34,020 bases of DNA, from positions 1-34,020 of the forward strand of contig ONRC01000042.1 of NCBI GenBank assembly GCA_900320085.1, in the 5' to 3' direction. The notes beneath the pieces were generated by a model. It did no database searches. It was not told the DNA's origin and saw only the letters and a list, made by a program, of their open reading frames with translations. Positions 16,332-23,514 of the stretch are shown here, piece by piece. How positions within the stretch are numbered: the stretch's first letter is position 1; every line of letters begins with the position of its first letter. Source of the stretch: an uncultured Eubacteriales bacterium (GTDB lineage Bacteria; Bacillota; Clostridia; Christensenellales; Aristaeellaceae). A program made the position numbers and the translations under genes.

Positions 16332-17201
16332 ATGAAAATGTTTCAAAAAGCGATTGCCATGATTCTGGCGCTGGGGCTGCTGTGCAGTCTTACCGCGACC
16401 GCATCCGCCGTGACCTTTACCGACGCTCACGGTAATACGATCGAACTGGACGATACCCTGGAAGCCTATACTGGCGCTGTGCTCTATGGTGCGGATGACG
16501 CCGCCCGCAAGGGTGAAACCAACCTGGGCGATCTGTGGACGGACGCAATGCGCTGGTTCGCTGCCTCCGGCGCAATCAACGAATACTTTGAAGAGGACGA
16601 CGTGACCGCCGGCAATACCAGCATCGCCGTGGACGCCGATCACATCGTGGCCCTGTGGAACGGCGGCAACCTGCGCGCGGACGTAGCGGAAGGCAAGTTC
16701 GGCGCGGAGCAGTTGGCAGAGGTACTTCCCTATCCCAACAAGGTAGCTGTGGTTTACATGACCGGCGCGCAGCTGCTGGAAGCGCTGGAAGCCGCTTCCC
16801 AGGGCCTGCCCTATACCGAGGATACCGCCGCTGTGTGCGCCTCCTTCATGCAGGTGTCCGGCCTCAAATACACCGTGGATACCGCCAAGGAGTTCGACAA
16901 GGGCGAAGCCTACGGGGAGAAGGGCTGGTTCAAGGCCGCCTCTCTGAGCCGCGTGACCATCGAGGAAGTGAACGGCCAGCCCTTTGACGCGGAAGCCACC
17001 TATGCCGTGATCACCAGCAACGCCAACTTCAACGGCATGGATTCGTCCTACATCTTCGCTGCCGCTGCGGAAGCCAACGAAAAGAGCACCATCACCACCG
17101 CCGTGGTGCGGGACGTGGTGTGGCTGTACATCGCGGGCGAACTGGACAACCAGATCAGCGAAGCTTATGCCAAAGCCCAGGGGCGAATTACTGTAAAGTA
17201 A
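16332..17201 (+). CDS. Secreted stand-alone 5'-nucleotidase C-terminal domain protein
   Basis: A 289-residue exported protein. Residues 1-26 form a signal peptide ending TASA. The rest matches the substrate-binding C-terminal domain of secreted 5'-nucleotidases/UshA: ETNLGDLWTDAMRW, then WNGGNLRADV, LPYPNKVAVVYMTGAQLLEA, FMQVSGLKYTVD and a final YAVITSNANFNGMDSS. The metallophosphoesterase domain that carries the metals and does the hydrolysis is missing. The upstream DNA shows no remnant of it, and the signal peptide abuts the domain, so it is a true short form, not a truncation. It may bind nucleotides or help another enzyme; catalysis alone is unlikely. CAGGAGG lies 8 bases before the ATG. 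A weaker upstream start (16308) would spoil the signal peptide. Confidence 0.9.
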   Translation: MKMFQKAIAMILALGLLCSLTATASAVTFTDAHGNTIELDDTLEAYTGAVLYGADDAARKGETNLGDLWTDAMRWFAASGAINEYFEEDDVTAGNTSIAVDADHIVALWNGGNLRADVAEGKFGAEQLAEVLPYPNKVAVVYMTGAQLLEALEAASQGLPYTEDTAAVCASFMQVSGLKYTVDTAKEFDKGEAYGEKGWFKAASLSRVTIEEVNGQPFDAEATYAVITSNANFNGMDSSYIFAAAAEANEKSTITTAVVRDVVWLYIAGELDNQISEAYAKAQGRITVK

Positions 17202-17225
17202 ACGCCTAATCCATGCCCTGTTCGG

Positions 17226-17284
17226 CTTTCTCGGAGGGGGTCTGTGGGAACCGCTCTTTGGCCTCCAAAGAGCGGTTCCCACAG
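17226..17284. repeat. Palindromic repeat family A, copy 3 (paired changes in both arms)
   Basis: CTGTGGGAACCGCTCTTTGG (17242-17261) pairs perfectly with its complement at 17265-17284 across a 3-base loop. The flank CTTTCTCGGAGGGGGT is at 17226-17241. Compared with copies 1, 2 and 4, one G is changed to T and one A is lost in the left arm, and both changes are mirrored in the right arm, so pairing is kept. It follows the 5'-nucleotidase-domain gene. Confidence 0.9.
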
Positions 17285-17337
17285 CAATCTCCGTCTTTTT
17301 CCGTCAGGATGTGCTGCAATTGGCACTTTTCACCGGC

Positions 17338-17407
17338 CTGCCGGATTCGTCGCAGCGATTCCGGCAGCCGGTACAGCCTTTGACAGCAAGCCGTTTTGAC
17401 TTGCTGT
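17338..17407. other. Two hairpins in the gap before the MoxR gene
   Basis: CTGCCGGATTCG (17338-17349) pairs with CGATTCCGGCAG (17356-17367) with one mismatch. ACAGCAAG (17383-17390) pairs perfectly with CTTGCTGT (17400-17407), followed by TTCTT. The 15-mer AGCAAGCCGTTTTGA here (17385-17399) also occurs in the leader at 16090-16104. The rest of the gap 17202-17575 is taken up by two family A repeats. No convincing promoter was found for the MoxR operon. Confidence 0.5.
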
Positions 17408-17476
17408 TTCTTATATGTCACCTGACTATAAGCAGGCGCATCCAAGACATATCCTAGAGTCTTATTCCCTATTTGC

Positions 17477-17538
17477 TTTTCTCGGAAGGGGGACTGGGGG
17501 AAACCGCTCTTTGGGCTCCAAAGAGCGGTTTCCCCCAG
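17477..17538. repeat. Palindromic repeat family A, copy 4
   Basis: A 21-bp perfect stem at 17494-17514 and 17518-17538 with a 3-base loop. The core is the same as copy 1 (CTGGGGGAAACCGCTCTTTG plus one G). The flank CTTTTCTCGGAAGGGGGA lies on its left. It ends 38 bases before the MoxR start codon, so it would sit in the operon's leader. Confidence 0.9.
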
Positions 17539-17575
17539 AATACCTTCTAAAAAAGATTATTTACAGGAGGAAACC

Positions 17576-18523
17576 ATGCGCCTGGAAATGGAAAAGGTGC
17601 TCGCTGAAATTGAAAAGGTTATCGCTGGCAAGCGGGAAGCCGTCACAAAGATTCTGACCGCCCTGCTGGCGGACGGCCATGTGCTGCTGGACGACGTACC
17701 CGGCGTGGGAAAAACCACGCTGGCCGTGGCGCTTAGCCGGGCGGTTGGCTTGAATTATAAGCGGGTGCAGTTCACCCCGGACGTGCTGCCCTCCGACCTG
17801 GTGGGCTTTTCTATGTATGACAGGCAAAGCGGCGGCTTTTCCTACCATCCCGGCGCACTGAACGACGCGAACCTCCTGCTGGGGGACGAAATCAACCGGG
17901 CCGGCAGCAAGACCCAGTCCGCCCTGCTGGAAGCTATGGAAGAGCGCCAGGTCACCGTGGACGGCGTGACCTATTCCCTGCAAAAGCCCTTCCTGGTCAT
18001 CGCCACCCAGAACAGCGTGGGCGCGGCTGGTACGCAGTTTCTGCCCTACGCTCAGGTGGATCGGTTCCTGGTTCGGCTGTCCTTGGGCTATCCCGATTAC
18101 GCGGCGCAGATGGAAATGCTGAAAAACCGCCAGGGTGTCAATCCCATGGATCAGGTGCAATGTGTGATGACCCGGGACGTATTGATCAGCATGCAAAAAG
18201 AAGTACAGCAGGTGGTGTCCAGGGACGCCATCCTGGATTACATCACGCGCCTGACCCTGGCTTCCCGGGAGCATGAAGCGGTGGACGTGGGCATCAGCCC
18301 ACGCGGCGCGCTGTTCCTGGATCGCATGGCCAAAGCCCACGCCTGGATGGACGGGCGGGATTTTGTCACCGGCAATGACGTGCAGGCGGTGTTCCGGGAC
18401 GTGTGCGCCCATCGGGTGCTGCTGAAAGAAAGCACGAACCAGACCGTGGACGATGTACTGAACGATTTACTGAGAACCGTGGAGAACCCGGACCGGCACA
18501 GCCGTGGGATGTGGAAGCAATGA
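17576..18523 (+). CDS. MoxR-family AAA+ ATPase
   Basis: A 315-residue cytoplasmic ATPase of the MoxR type, thought to act as a chaperone helping assemble or activate partner proteins, often those encoded next to it. Walker A is PGVGKTT at about 42-48, and Walker B is LLLGDEINRA near 100-109 with D104 and E105. The sensor-1 region is LVIATQNSVGAAGTQFL, followed by the YAQVDRFLVRL arginine-finger stretch. The C-terminal helical lid carries GISPRGALFLDRMAKAHA. AGGAGGAAACC precedes the ATG. Its stop overlaps the next start (ATGA), so it is coupled to the DUF58-motif membrane protein. MoxR next to DUF58 is a well-known arrangement. Confidence 0.95.
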   Translation: MRLEMEKVLAEIEKVIAGKREAVTKILTALLADGHVLLDDVPGVGKTTLAVALSRAVGLNYKRVQFTPDVLPSDLVGFSMYDRQSGGFSYHPGALNDANLLLGDEINRAGSKTQSALLEAMEERQVTVDGVTYSLQKPFLVIATQNSVGAAGTQFLPYAQVDRFLVRLSLGYPDYAAQMEMLKNRQGVNPMDQVQCVMTRDVLISMQKEVQQVVSRDAILDYITRLTLASREHEAVDVGISPRGALFLDRMAKAHAWMDGRDFVTGNDVQAVFRDVCAHRVLLKESTNQTVDDVLNDLLRTVENPDRHSRGMWKQ

Positions 18524-20016
18524 AAAAGCGGTATGTGGGCTTTGCAGTGTGGCTGGTACTGACCTGCCTGCTGTATTTCTTTGAGAATAACACCGACACC
18601 CGTATCGTGCTGGCGTGTACCTTGCTGATGCCTTTTGTGCCTGTTCTGCGGCGTGGTCTGTTTGAAAAGGACACAGTCAGCCAACAGCCCAAAGCCATCC
18701 CCCAAACGATCAAGACTTTTGAAACCCGGGAGGAGGACGATCCCGGCGACGTGCGGGCGTACCTGCCCGGCGATCCCGTGAACCGCATCCATTGGAAGCT
18801 CACCGCCAAGCGGGATGAGCTGCTGGTGCGGGAGCAGGCGAAGAACAAAACAGCGGAAGAAATGGAAATAAAGACTGTTTTGGAAGCCGAACAGCCTGCT
18901 GCAAATAAGTTGAAGAAGCACATTTTTCTGATTGGTTTTTCGATCTTCCTTTTCTCCCTGATGCTGCTTTTGATGATCCCCTCTGCGAACCAGGGCATGC
19001 AGGCTTTGCTCAACCGCCTGTTTGACGCCAGCGAAGCGGTGAATGCCTATGCTTATGAACGCTTTGACGTTCCCGCCGATCAGCCTGTCGCCTTTGCCGC
19101 TGTTTTGCTTTCGCTCATAGGGCTTTCTCTGCTGGGGATGACGCTGCTGTCCGGCAGCCGTTTTCTGGCGCTGGGGCTGATGGCGGCATGTGTGCTTTTC
19201 CAGATTTATTTTGGCTTGGCGTTTCCGTTCTGGGTGAATGTACCGCTCTTTGCGCTGTTCGTCCTTTGGATGATGAAACGCCCCTGGAAGCGCAAGGTGG
19301 CTTTGACAGCTCTGACCGGCATGATGATTGTTTCCATGGCCGTGCTGCTGCTGTATCCCGGGGTGGACGCTGCCACCGAAGCCGCTTCTGAAACCGTCCG
19401 GGACAGGCTGAGCCAAATGGCGCAGTCCATCACCGGAACCACCCACGAGCAGCCCGCAGGCGAAAACGAAACCCGTCATGTGCACACACAAACGCTGACA
19501 GCAGGCGGCCAGGAAGCGCGGACAGACCGGGAATACCGGCTGGTGACGGTGGAGGAAGAGCAGATTTCTATGCCCCATTGGGTGGATTATCTGCGGATCG
19601 TCCTGCTGCTGCTTTTGACGGTGGCGCTGGTGATCCTGCCCTTCCTGCCTTTTCTTTTGCTGAATCAGCGGCGAAAGAAGGCGCTGGACGCCCGGAAGGT
19701 TTTTGAATCCGAAAATGTCAATGAAGCGGTGTTTGCCATTTTTCAGCATGTTGCCGCCTGGCTGGAAGCCACGGGCCATGGGGAGGACAACACACCTTAT
19801 GCCGCCTGGCACGCTGATCTTTCACCGGATTACGTGCAGCGTTTCACTGCCTGCGAAAAGCTGTTTGAGGAAGCGGCGTACAGCACCCACGAAATGAAAG
19901 AGGAAGACCGTCAGCAGGCGCTGGCGCTATTGAACGAAACTGAACAAGCCTTGCAGCAGCGGGCTGACTGGAAGCAGCGGCTGCGGCTCAAATATAAGGA
20001 GTGCCTATGGGTATAA
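18520..20016 (+). CDS. Multi-pass membrane protein with short DUF58 motif and DUF4129-like tail
   Basis: A 498-residue membrane protein that seems to condense parts of two usual MoxR partners. Two hydrophobic segments (about 6-20 and 29-44) are followed by a cytoplasmic stretch with the DUF58 signature YLPGDPVNRIHWKLTAKRDE at 81-100. The von Willebrand-like half that normally follows in DUF58 proteins is absent. Four to five hydrophobic segments follow (about 134-153, 190-212, 214-232, 239-252, 262-280). An outside loop (about 281-352) comes next, then a last helix (358-381), and a cytoplasmic tail (382-498) like the DUF4129 region that ends transglutaminase-like membrane proteins. The transglutaminase core itself is missing. 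The start at 18520 is chosen for the ATGA overlap with the MoxR gene. Confidence 0.82.
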   Translation: MKKRYVGFAVWLVLTCLLYFFENNTDTRIVLACTLLMPFVPVLRRGLFEKDTVSQQPKAIPQTIKTFETREEDDPGDVRAYLPGDPVNRIHWKLTAKRDELLVREQAKNKTAEEMEIKTVLEAEQPAANKLKKHIFLIGFSIFLFSLMLLLMIPSANQGMQALLNRLFDASEAVNAYAYERFDVPADQPVAFAAVLLSLIGLSLLGMTLLSGSRFLALGLMAACVLFQIYFGLAFPFWVNVPLFALFVLWMMKRPWKRKVALTALTGMMIVSMAVLLLYPGVDAATEAASETVRDRLSQMAQSITGTTHEQPAGENETRHVHTQTLTAGGQEARTDREYRLVTVEEEQISMPHWVDYLRIVLLLLLTVALVILPFLPFLLLNQRRKKALDARKVFESENVNEAVFAIFQHVAAWLEATGHGEDNTPYAAWHADLSPDYVQRFTACEKLFEEAAYSTHEMKEEDRQQALALLNETEQALQQRADWKQRLRLKYKECLWV

Positions 20017-21002
20017 AATCAAAAAGAAAGATGCTCCCGGTGCTCTTGTTGAGCCTGTGTCTGCTGCTGTGCGGCTGCCGCACACGCATCCATGGCGGCT
20101 CTGCAATCCTCTTGCCCGAAGCCGCTGATAGCCAGACCGATGAAACGAAGCAGGGCGAAAGCATTTCCGAAGAAGCGGATTTGACTGAATCCGGGGACGG
20201 CGGCGAAATCGGCAGTCAAACAAAGGAAAATCCCGAGGCTTCCCGAAAAGAGTATGATGAAAACGCTCCCGCCGAGATCGTGCCGGGTACGGATCATTTT
20301 CTGCATACAGAAGGGGAAGGAAACGGCGCGTCCGCATCGAATGAAGAAGCTGAGAAACAAGTCGGCCAGGTGAACGATCAGGCCGAGGAAACGGCAACTC
20401 AAACCATTGCCGCCCAAGAAGCCGAGCAGATGGGCGTGTCCGATGACGCGGACGCGGCGGACTCCGCCATGACCTATTTCACCGTCCTGCTCCAGGACAG
20501 AATGGGCTCGGTGTTTGAATGCCAGCGGCTGAACGTATATTGGGAAACAGACCAGGATCACGTAACCATCCACAAAACCTCCCCGGAACATACCCTGATC
20601 CTGAACGCCGGCTGCTATGACGTGTCGGCCCGGCTGCTGCCGGAAAACCTGCGGGTGGACGACGGGTGGGTCGTAAGGAAGAACCCCGGCGTCATCGTCA
20701 AGATCGTGGACAGCGGCGTGCTTGGCAACGAAAGGGCAGCGAAAACGCTGTACGAAAGCCTGCGAAGCCGGGAAGGCTGGGCAGCCATCGACGCGGTAAA
20801 GAACCACCGCATTCTGCTGCTTTCCCAGGAGCTTTTGGAAGCGCCTTATCTGCAAACCGCAGCCCTGGTGATGATTGCCAAGACCGCCTATCCCGCCCTG
20901 TTTACCGACGTGGATTTGGATCAAATGCTGGAAATGCTGATGGAAGAAGCCACCGGGACGCTTCCCACTGGGATTTCCTATTACAGGGAGGATGAACCAT
21001 GA
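20007..21002 (+). CDS. Acidic lipoprotein with C-terminal lobe like BtuF/FepB-type binding proteins
   Basis: A 331-residue lipoprotein on the outer face of the membrane. Basic residues and a hydrophobic run lead to the lipobox LLCGC, with Cys24 as the lipid-attachment site. A long Glu/Asp/Gln/Ser-rich, low-complexity linker covers about 30-145. The last ~170 residues resemble half of a class III (Peripla_BP_2) solute-binding protein: NPGVIVKIVDSG, then GWAAIDAVKNHRILLLSQEL and the C-terminal helix YLQTAALVMIAKTAYPALF. The N-terminal lobe is not recognisable. The start at 20007 has AAGGAG 5 bases upstream and overlaps the end of the previous gene by 10 bases. An ABC permease and ATPase would be expected beside a transport protein, but none is present. 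A sensory or wall-related role is possible. Confidence 0.8.
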   Translation: MGIKSKRKMLPVLLLSLCLLLCGCRTRIHGGSAILLPEAADSQTDETKQGESISEEADLTESGDGGEIGSQTKENPEASRKEYDENAPAEIVPGTDHFLHTEGEGNGASASNEEAEKQVGQVNDQAEETATQTIAAQEAEQMGVSDDADAADSAMTYFTVLLQDRMGSVFECQRLNVYWETDQDHVTIHKTSPEHTLILNAGCYDVSARLLPENLRVDDGWVVRKNPGVIVKIVDSGVLGNERAAKTLYESLRSREGWAAIDAVKNHRILLLSQELLEAPYLQTAALVMIAKTAYPALFTDVDLDQMLEMLMEEATGTLPTGISYYREDEP

Positions 21003-21110
21003 ACACGCTCATCGCGCCTCATCAGCGGGCGGAATCATCGACGCGCTGAAAGAATCCGTCATCCTGGATATAAAAGACGGCCCGGCTATGTGTGGGCCGA
21101 GCATCTGATA
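20999..21110 (+). pseudogene. Possible degraded gene start after the lipoprotein
   Basis: An ATG at 20999 overlaps the lipoprotein stop in the same ATGA style as the other coupled genes of this operon, but its frame closes after 16 codons. A one-base frame change near 21024 would open a further ~28 codons (GGIIDALKESVILDIKDG and on) ending at a TGA at 21108-21110. This suggests the remnant of a fourth operon gene. The peptide matches nothing I recognise, and a chance reading cannot be excluded. Confidence 0.3.
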
Positions 21111-21112
21111 TC

Positions 21113-21136
21113 ATGGGCGTTTGTCCATTTCTTTTT
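21113..21136 (+). terminator. Possible terminator of the MoxR operon
   Basis: ATGGGC (21113-21118) pairs with GTCCAT (21123-21128, one wobble) and is followed by TTCTTTTT. The stem is short but the T-run is good. Confidence 0.45.
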
Positions 21137-21215
21137 AGAAGAACATAGGGGAGTGTCCGTCAAGTTATGGGACGAAGAAGTATTTGCGCCATCGAATGAA
21201 TGAACCGATAAACGC

Positions 21216-21250
21216 AAAGCCGCCTGATCGCAATATGATCCGGCGGCTTT
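21216..21250. terminator. Strong hairpin in the gap before the polysaccharide operon
   Basis: AAAGCCGCC (21216-21224) pairs with GGCGGCTTT (21242-21250), extended inwards by GATC/GATC. The A- and T-ended stem looks like a bidirectional terminator, though the T-run is only three bases. Beyond this, the remnant, the terminator and the promoter listed, the gap 21003-21569 contains no credible gene. Confidence 0.5.
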
Positions 21251-21342
21251 GTGATTGGGATATGGGCCGGTATCCGCGGAATATGTGGCGCAGCGGAAAA
21301 CGCATCGTTTCTTTGATGGATAAAAATGGAAGAAAGTTTCCT

Positions 21343-21371
21343 TTGACCGTTGTTTGTCCGCATGGTATAAT
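21343..21371 (+). promoter_or_regulatory. Sigma-A promoter of the polysaccharide operon
   Basis: TTGACC (21343-21348), a 17-base spacer and a perfect TATAAT (21366-21371). The leader to the first start (21570) is about 190 bases. It includes a 9-codon reading frame (21495-21524, MNWLPWPHA) with a strong GGAGG site, a possible leader peptide. Confidence 0.75.
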
Positions 21372-21569
21372 AAATCAGCCTGTCAATCCTTGCGCTGACG
21401 GGCACGCATTGAAACAAGCAGCCCGGCCGCCAACGCTTGATTGCAGAGAACGGAATGCAATGAAAGAGGGGCAGAGCGGCGTTGGAGGAAACGAATGAAT
21501 TGGCTTCCGTGGCCGCACGCTTGACGATGGATTTCCTGACGCTCAAAAAACCCAATTTGGAGAAAAAAG

Positions 21570-22757
21570 ATGCTGAGAATCGGACAGTTTACAGATACGT
21601 TTTTGCCCATTGTGGACGGCGTGGGCCGGGTAGCGCTGGCTTATTCGGAAACGCTGTGCAAAATGGGACATCAGGTCACGGTAGTGACGCCGATGTACGA
21701 CACCGGCTTCCGGGGCGGTTATCCCTTCGAACTGGTAGATTTTACCGCCCGCAAGGTGCCGGGGATGCACCAGTACAAAACCGGCGAAGCGCCCTGGGAT
21801 CCGCACTACCGCAAGCGGATGCGCATGATTCCCCTGGACATCGCCCACGCCCACAGCCCCTTTACCGCGGGCAGCGAGGCGCTGCGCCTGGCGGTGCTGC
21901 GGAAAATCCCGCTGGTGGCAACCTTTCATTCCAAGTACTACGACGATTTTTTGAAGGTCACCAAGTCCGAAACCCTGGCGAAGGCAGGGGTCAAATTCGT
22001 GGTGGACTTTTACAACCGCTGCGACGAGGTGTGGGCCGTGGGCCAGAACCCCGCCGACGTGCTGCACGAATACGGCTACGAGGGCGACATTCAGGTGATG
22101 CCCAACGGCGTTTCCCTGCGGGAGGCCGATCCGAGGGCCATCGAGGAGGTCAACCGCCGCTGGGGCCTCAAAAAAGATCCGGTGCTTTTGTTTGTGGGCC
22201 AAATGAATTGGAAGAAAAATATCCTGACAGTATTGGAGGCTTGCGCAGCATTGAAGGCACAGGGGAAAAAATTCCAGCTTGTCCTGGCGGGGCAGGGTCC
22301 GGATATGCGCGAGATCGAGCACAAAATCAGCGATCTGAACCTGAAGGACCGTACCCACCTGGCGGGCCACGTGACAGATATGGCTCTGCTGGACGGGCTG
22401 TACAGCCGCGCGAATCTGTTCTGCTTCCCCTCGCTCTATGACGCCGCGCCGATGGTGGTGCGGGAAGCCGCCGTGATGGGCACGCCCTCGGTGATGGTGC
22501 GGGGAAGCACCGCCGCCGAAATCATCCGCGACGGGGAAAACGGGTATCTTTGCGAAAACAACGCGCTGGACCTGGCGCGGGTCATCAGCGCCGCTCTCAG
22601 CGACGAGAAAAAGCGCCTGGAGGTGGGTCAGAACGCCCGGGAAACCATTCCCGTGCCCTGGGAAGGAATCATGGAAAAGGCCGTGGAGCGCTATACCCGC
22701 CTGATCGCCCTGGGCAAGGAAGGGAAGCTGAACCGGAAATATCTGCGCGTGATATAA
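21570..22757 (+). CDS. GT4-family glycosyltransferase
   Basis: A 395-residue GT-B transferase, likely adding a hexose to a lipid or glycan on the cytoplasmic side of the membrane. The N-terminal half opens RIGQFTDTFLPIVDGVGRVA, the donor/acceptor loop typical of GT4 glycolipid and mannosyl transferases, with IAHAHSPFTAGSEAL further on. The C-terminal half has LLFVGQMNWKKNI (basic residues that contact the nucleotide sugar) and the E-x7-E motif region LYDAAPMVVREAAVMGTPSV, somewhat changed from the usual PSLYEGFGL. GGAGAAAAAAG lies before the ATG. It is the first gene after the operon promoter. It could equally be a diglucosyl-diacylglycerol-type enzyme or a capsule transferase. Confidence 0.93.
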   Translation: MLRIGQFTDTFLPIVDGVGRVALAYSETLCKMGHQVTVVTPMYDTGFRGGYPFELVDFTARKVPGMHQYKTGEAPWDPHYRKRMRMIPLDIAHAHSPFTAGSEALRLAVLRKIPLVATFHSKYYDDFLKVTKSETLAKAGVKFVVDFYNRCDEVWAVGQNPADVLHEYGYEGDIQVMPNGVSLREADPRAIEEVNRRWGLKKDPVLLFVGQMNWKKNILTVLEACAALKAQGKKFQLVLAGQGPDMREIEHKISDLNLKDRTHLAGHVTDMALLDGLYSRANLFCFPSLYDAAPMVVREAAVMGTPSVMVRGSTAAEIIRDGENGYLCENNALDLARVISAALSDEKKRLEVGQNARETIPVPWEGIMEKAVERYTRLIALGKEGKLNRKYLRVI

Positions 22758-22770
22758 TGGGTACAACGGT

Positions 22771-23514
22771 ATGAACATCAAGATCGTGGTGGCCACCCAC
22801 AAGCAGTATCCCATGCCGGAGGAAAAAATGTACCTGCCCGTGCAAGCCGGGGCCGCCTGCCATGAACGGCTGGGCTATCAGGGGGATGACGCGGGGGACG
22901 GCATCAGCGAAAAAAACGGCGTCTACTGCGAGCTGACGGCGCTATACTGGGCCTGGAAAAACCTGGGCGCGGAGGCTGTCGGGCTGTGCCATTACCGGCG
23001 CTATTTCCAGGAACCGGGGGAAAAGACACCGCTGCGGGAGGAAACGCTTTGCAGACTCATGAATGAAACGCCGGTGATCCTGCCCAAGAAGCGAAACTAT
23101 TATATCGAAACGGGAGAAAGCCAGTTCGTTCACGCCCACGGCCGGGAAAGCCTGGACGCCCTGCGCGGAACGCTAAAAGACCTGTACCCGGCGTATCTTC
23201 CTGCCTTTGACCAAAGCATGGCGAAAACCTCCGGTCACCGCTTCAACATGTTTATCATGCGGCGGGAACAGTTTGATTCGTACTGCGAATGGCTGTTTGA
23301 TATTTTATTTGAAACCGAAAAGCGCCTGGGCACGCCCGCGCCGCGCATGATGGGATACCTTTCGGAGCGGTTGCTGGACGCCTGGATCGAAACGGGAAAA
23401 ATACCGTACCGGGAGCTTGGGGTCTATCATACGGAACGGGAAAACTGGCTGGTCAAGGGCGGCAATTTCCTGCTGCGGAAAATCCGCGGCGCAAAACGGG
23501 ATAAGATACCATGA
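22771..23514 (+). CDS. DUF4422 family glycosyltransferase-like protein
   Basis: A 247-residue protein of the DUF4422 family, found in capsule and exopolysaccharide loci and thought to be glycosyltransferases of GT-A fold. It opens with IKIVVATHKQYPMP. The family marks are YCELTALYWAWKNLGAE and VGLCHYRRYF (about residues 50-85), then RFNMFIMRRE and a C-terminal MGYLSERLLDAWI. The ribosome binding site is weak, 13 bases after the preceding stop, so translation may rely on the upstream gene. Its stop overlaps the flippase start (ATGA). Sugar donor and acceptor are unknown. Confidence 0.92.
   Translation: MNIKIVVATHKQYPMPEEKMYLPVQAGAACHERLGYQGDDAGDGISEKNGVYCELTALYWAWKNLGAEAVGLCHYRRYFQEPGEKTPLREETLCRLMNETPVILPKKRNYYIETGESQFVHAHGRESLDALRGTLKDLYPAYLPAFDQSMAKTSGHRFNMFIMRREQFDSYCEWLFDILFETEKRLGTPAPRMMGYLSERLLDAWIETGKIPYRELGVYHTERENWLVKGGNFLLRKIRGAKRDKIP

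Noticed and set aside
16090..17399. A 15-base identity (AGCAAGCCGTTTTGA) between the leader at 16090 and the gap at 17385
   Set aside because: It is short enough to occur by chance in a window of this size and the surrounding bases do not extend the match. Noted only in the hairpin entry.
21184..21498. A 104-codon plus-strand frame in the gap before the polysaccharide operon
   Set aside because: It spans a hairpin and the operon promoter, has no ribosome binding site and its Arg/Pro/Asn-rich product resembles no protein.
21482..21570. A frame from a TTG at 21482 (EETNELASVAARLTMDFLTL and on) with protein-like composition
   Set aside because: It needs a TTG start, runs into the glycosyltransferase gene in another frame and soon becomes low-complexity. 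Kept only as part of the leader.
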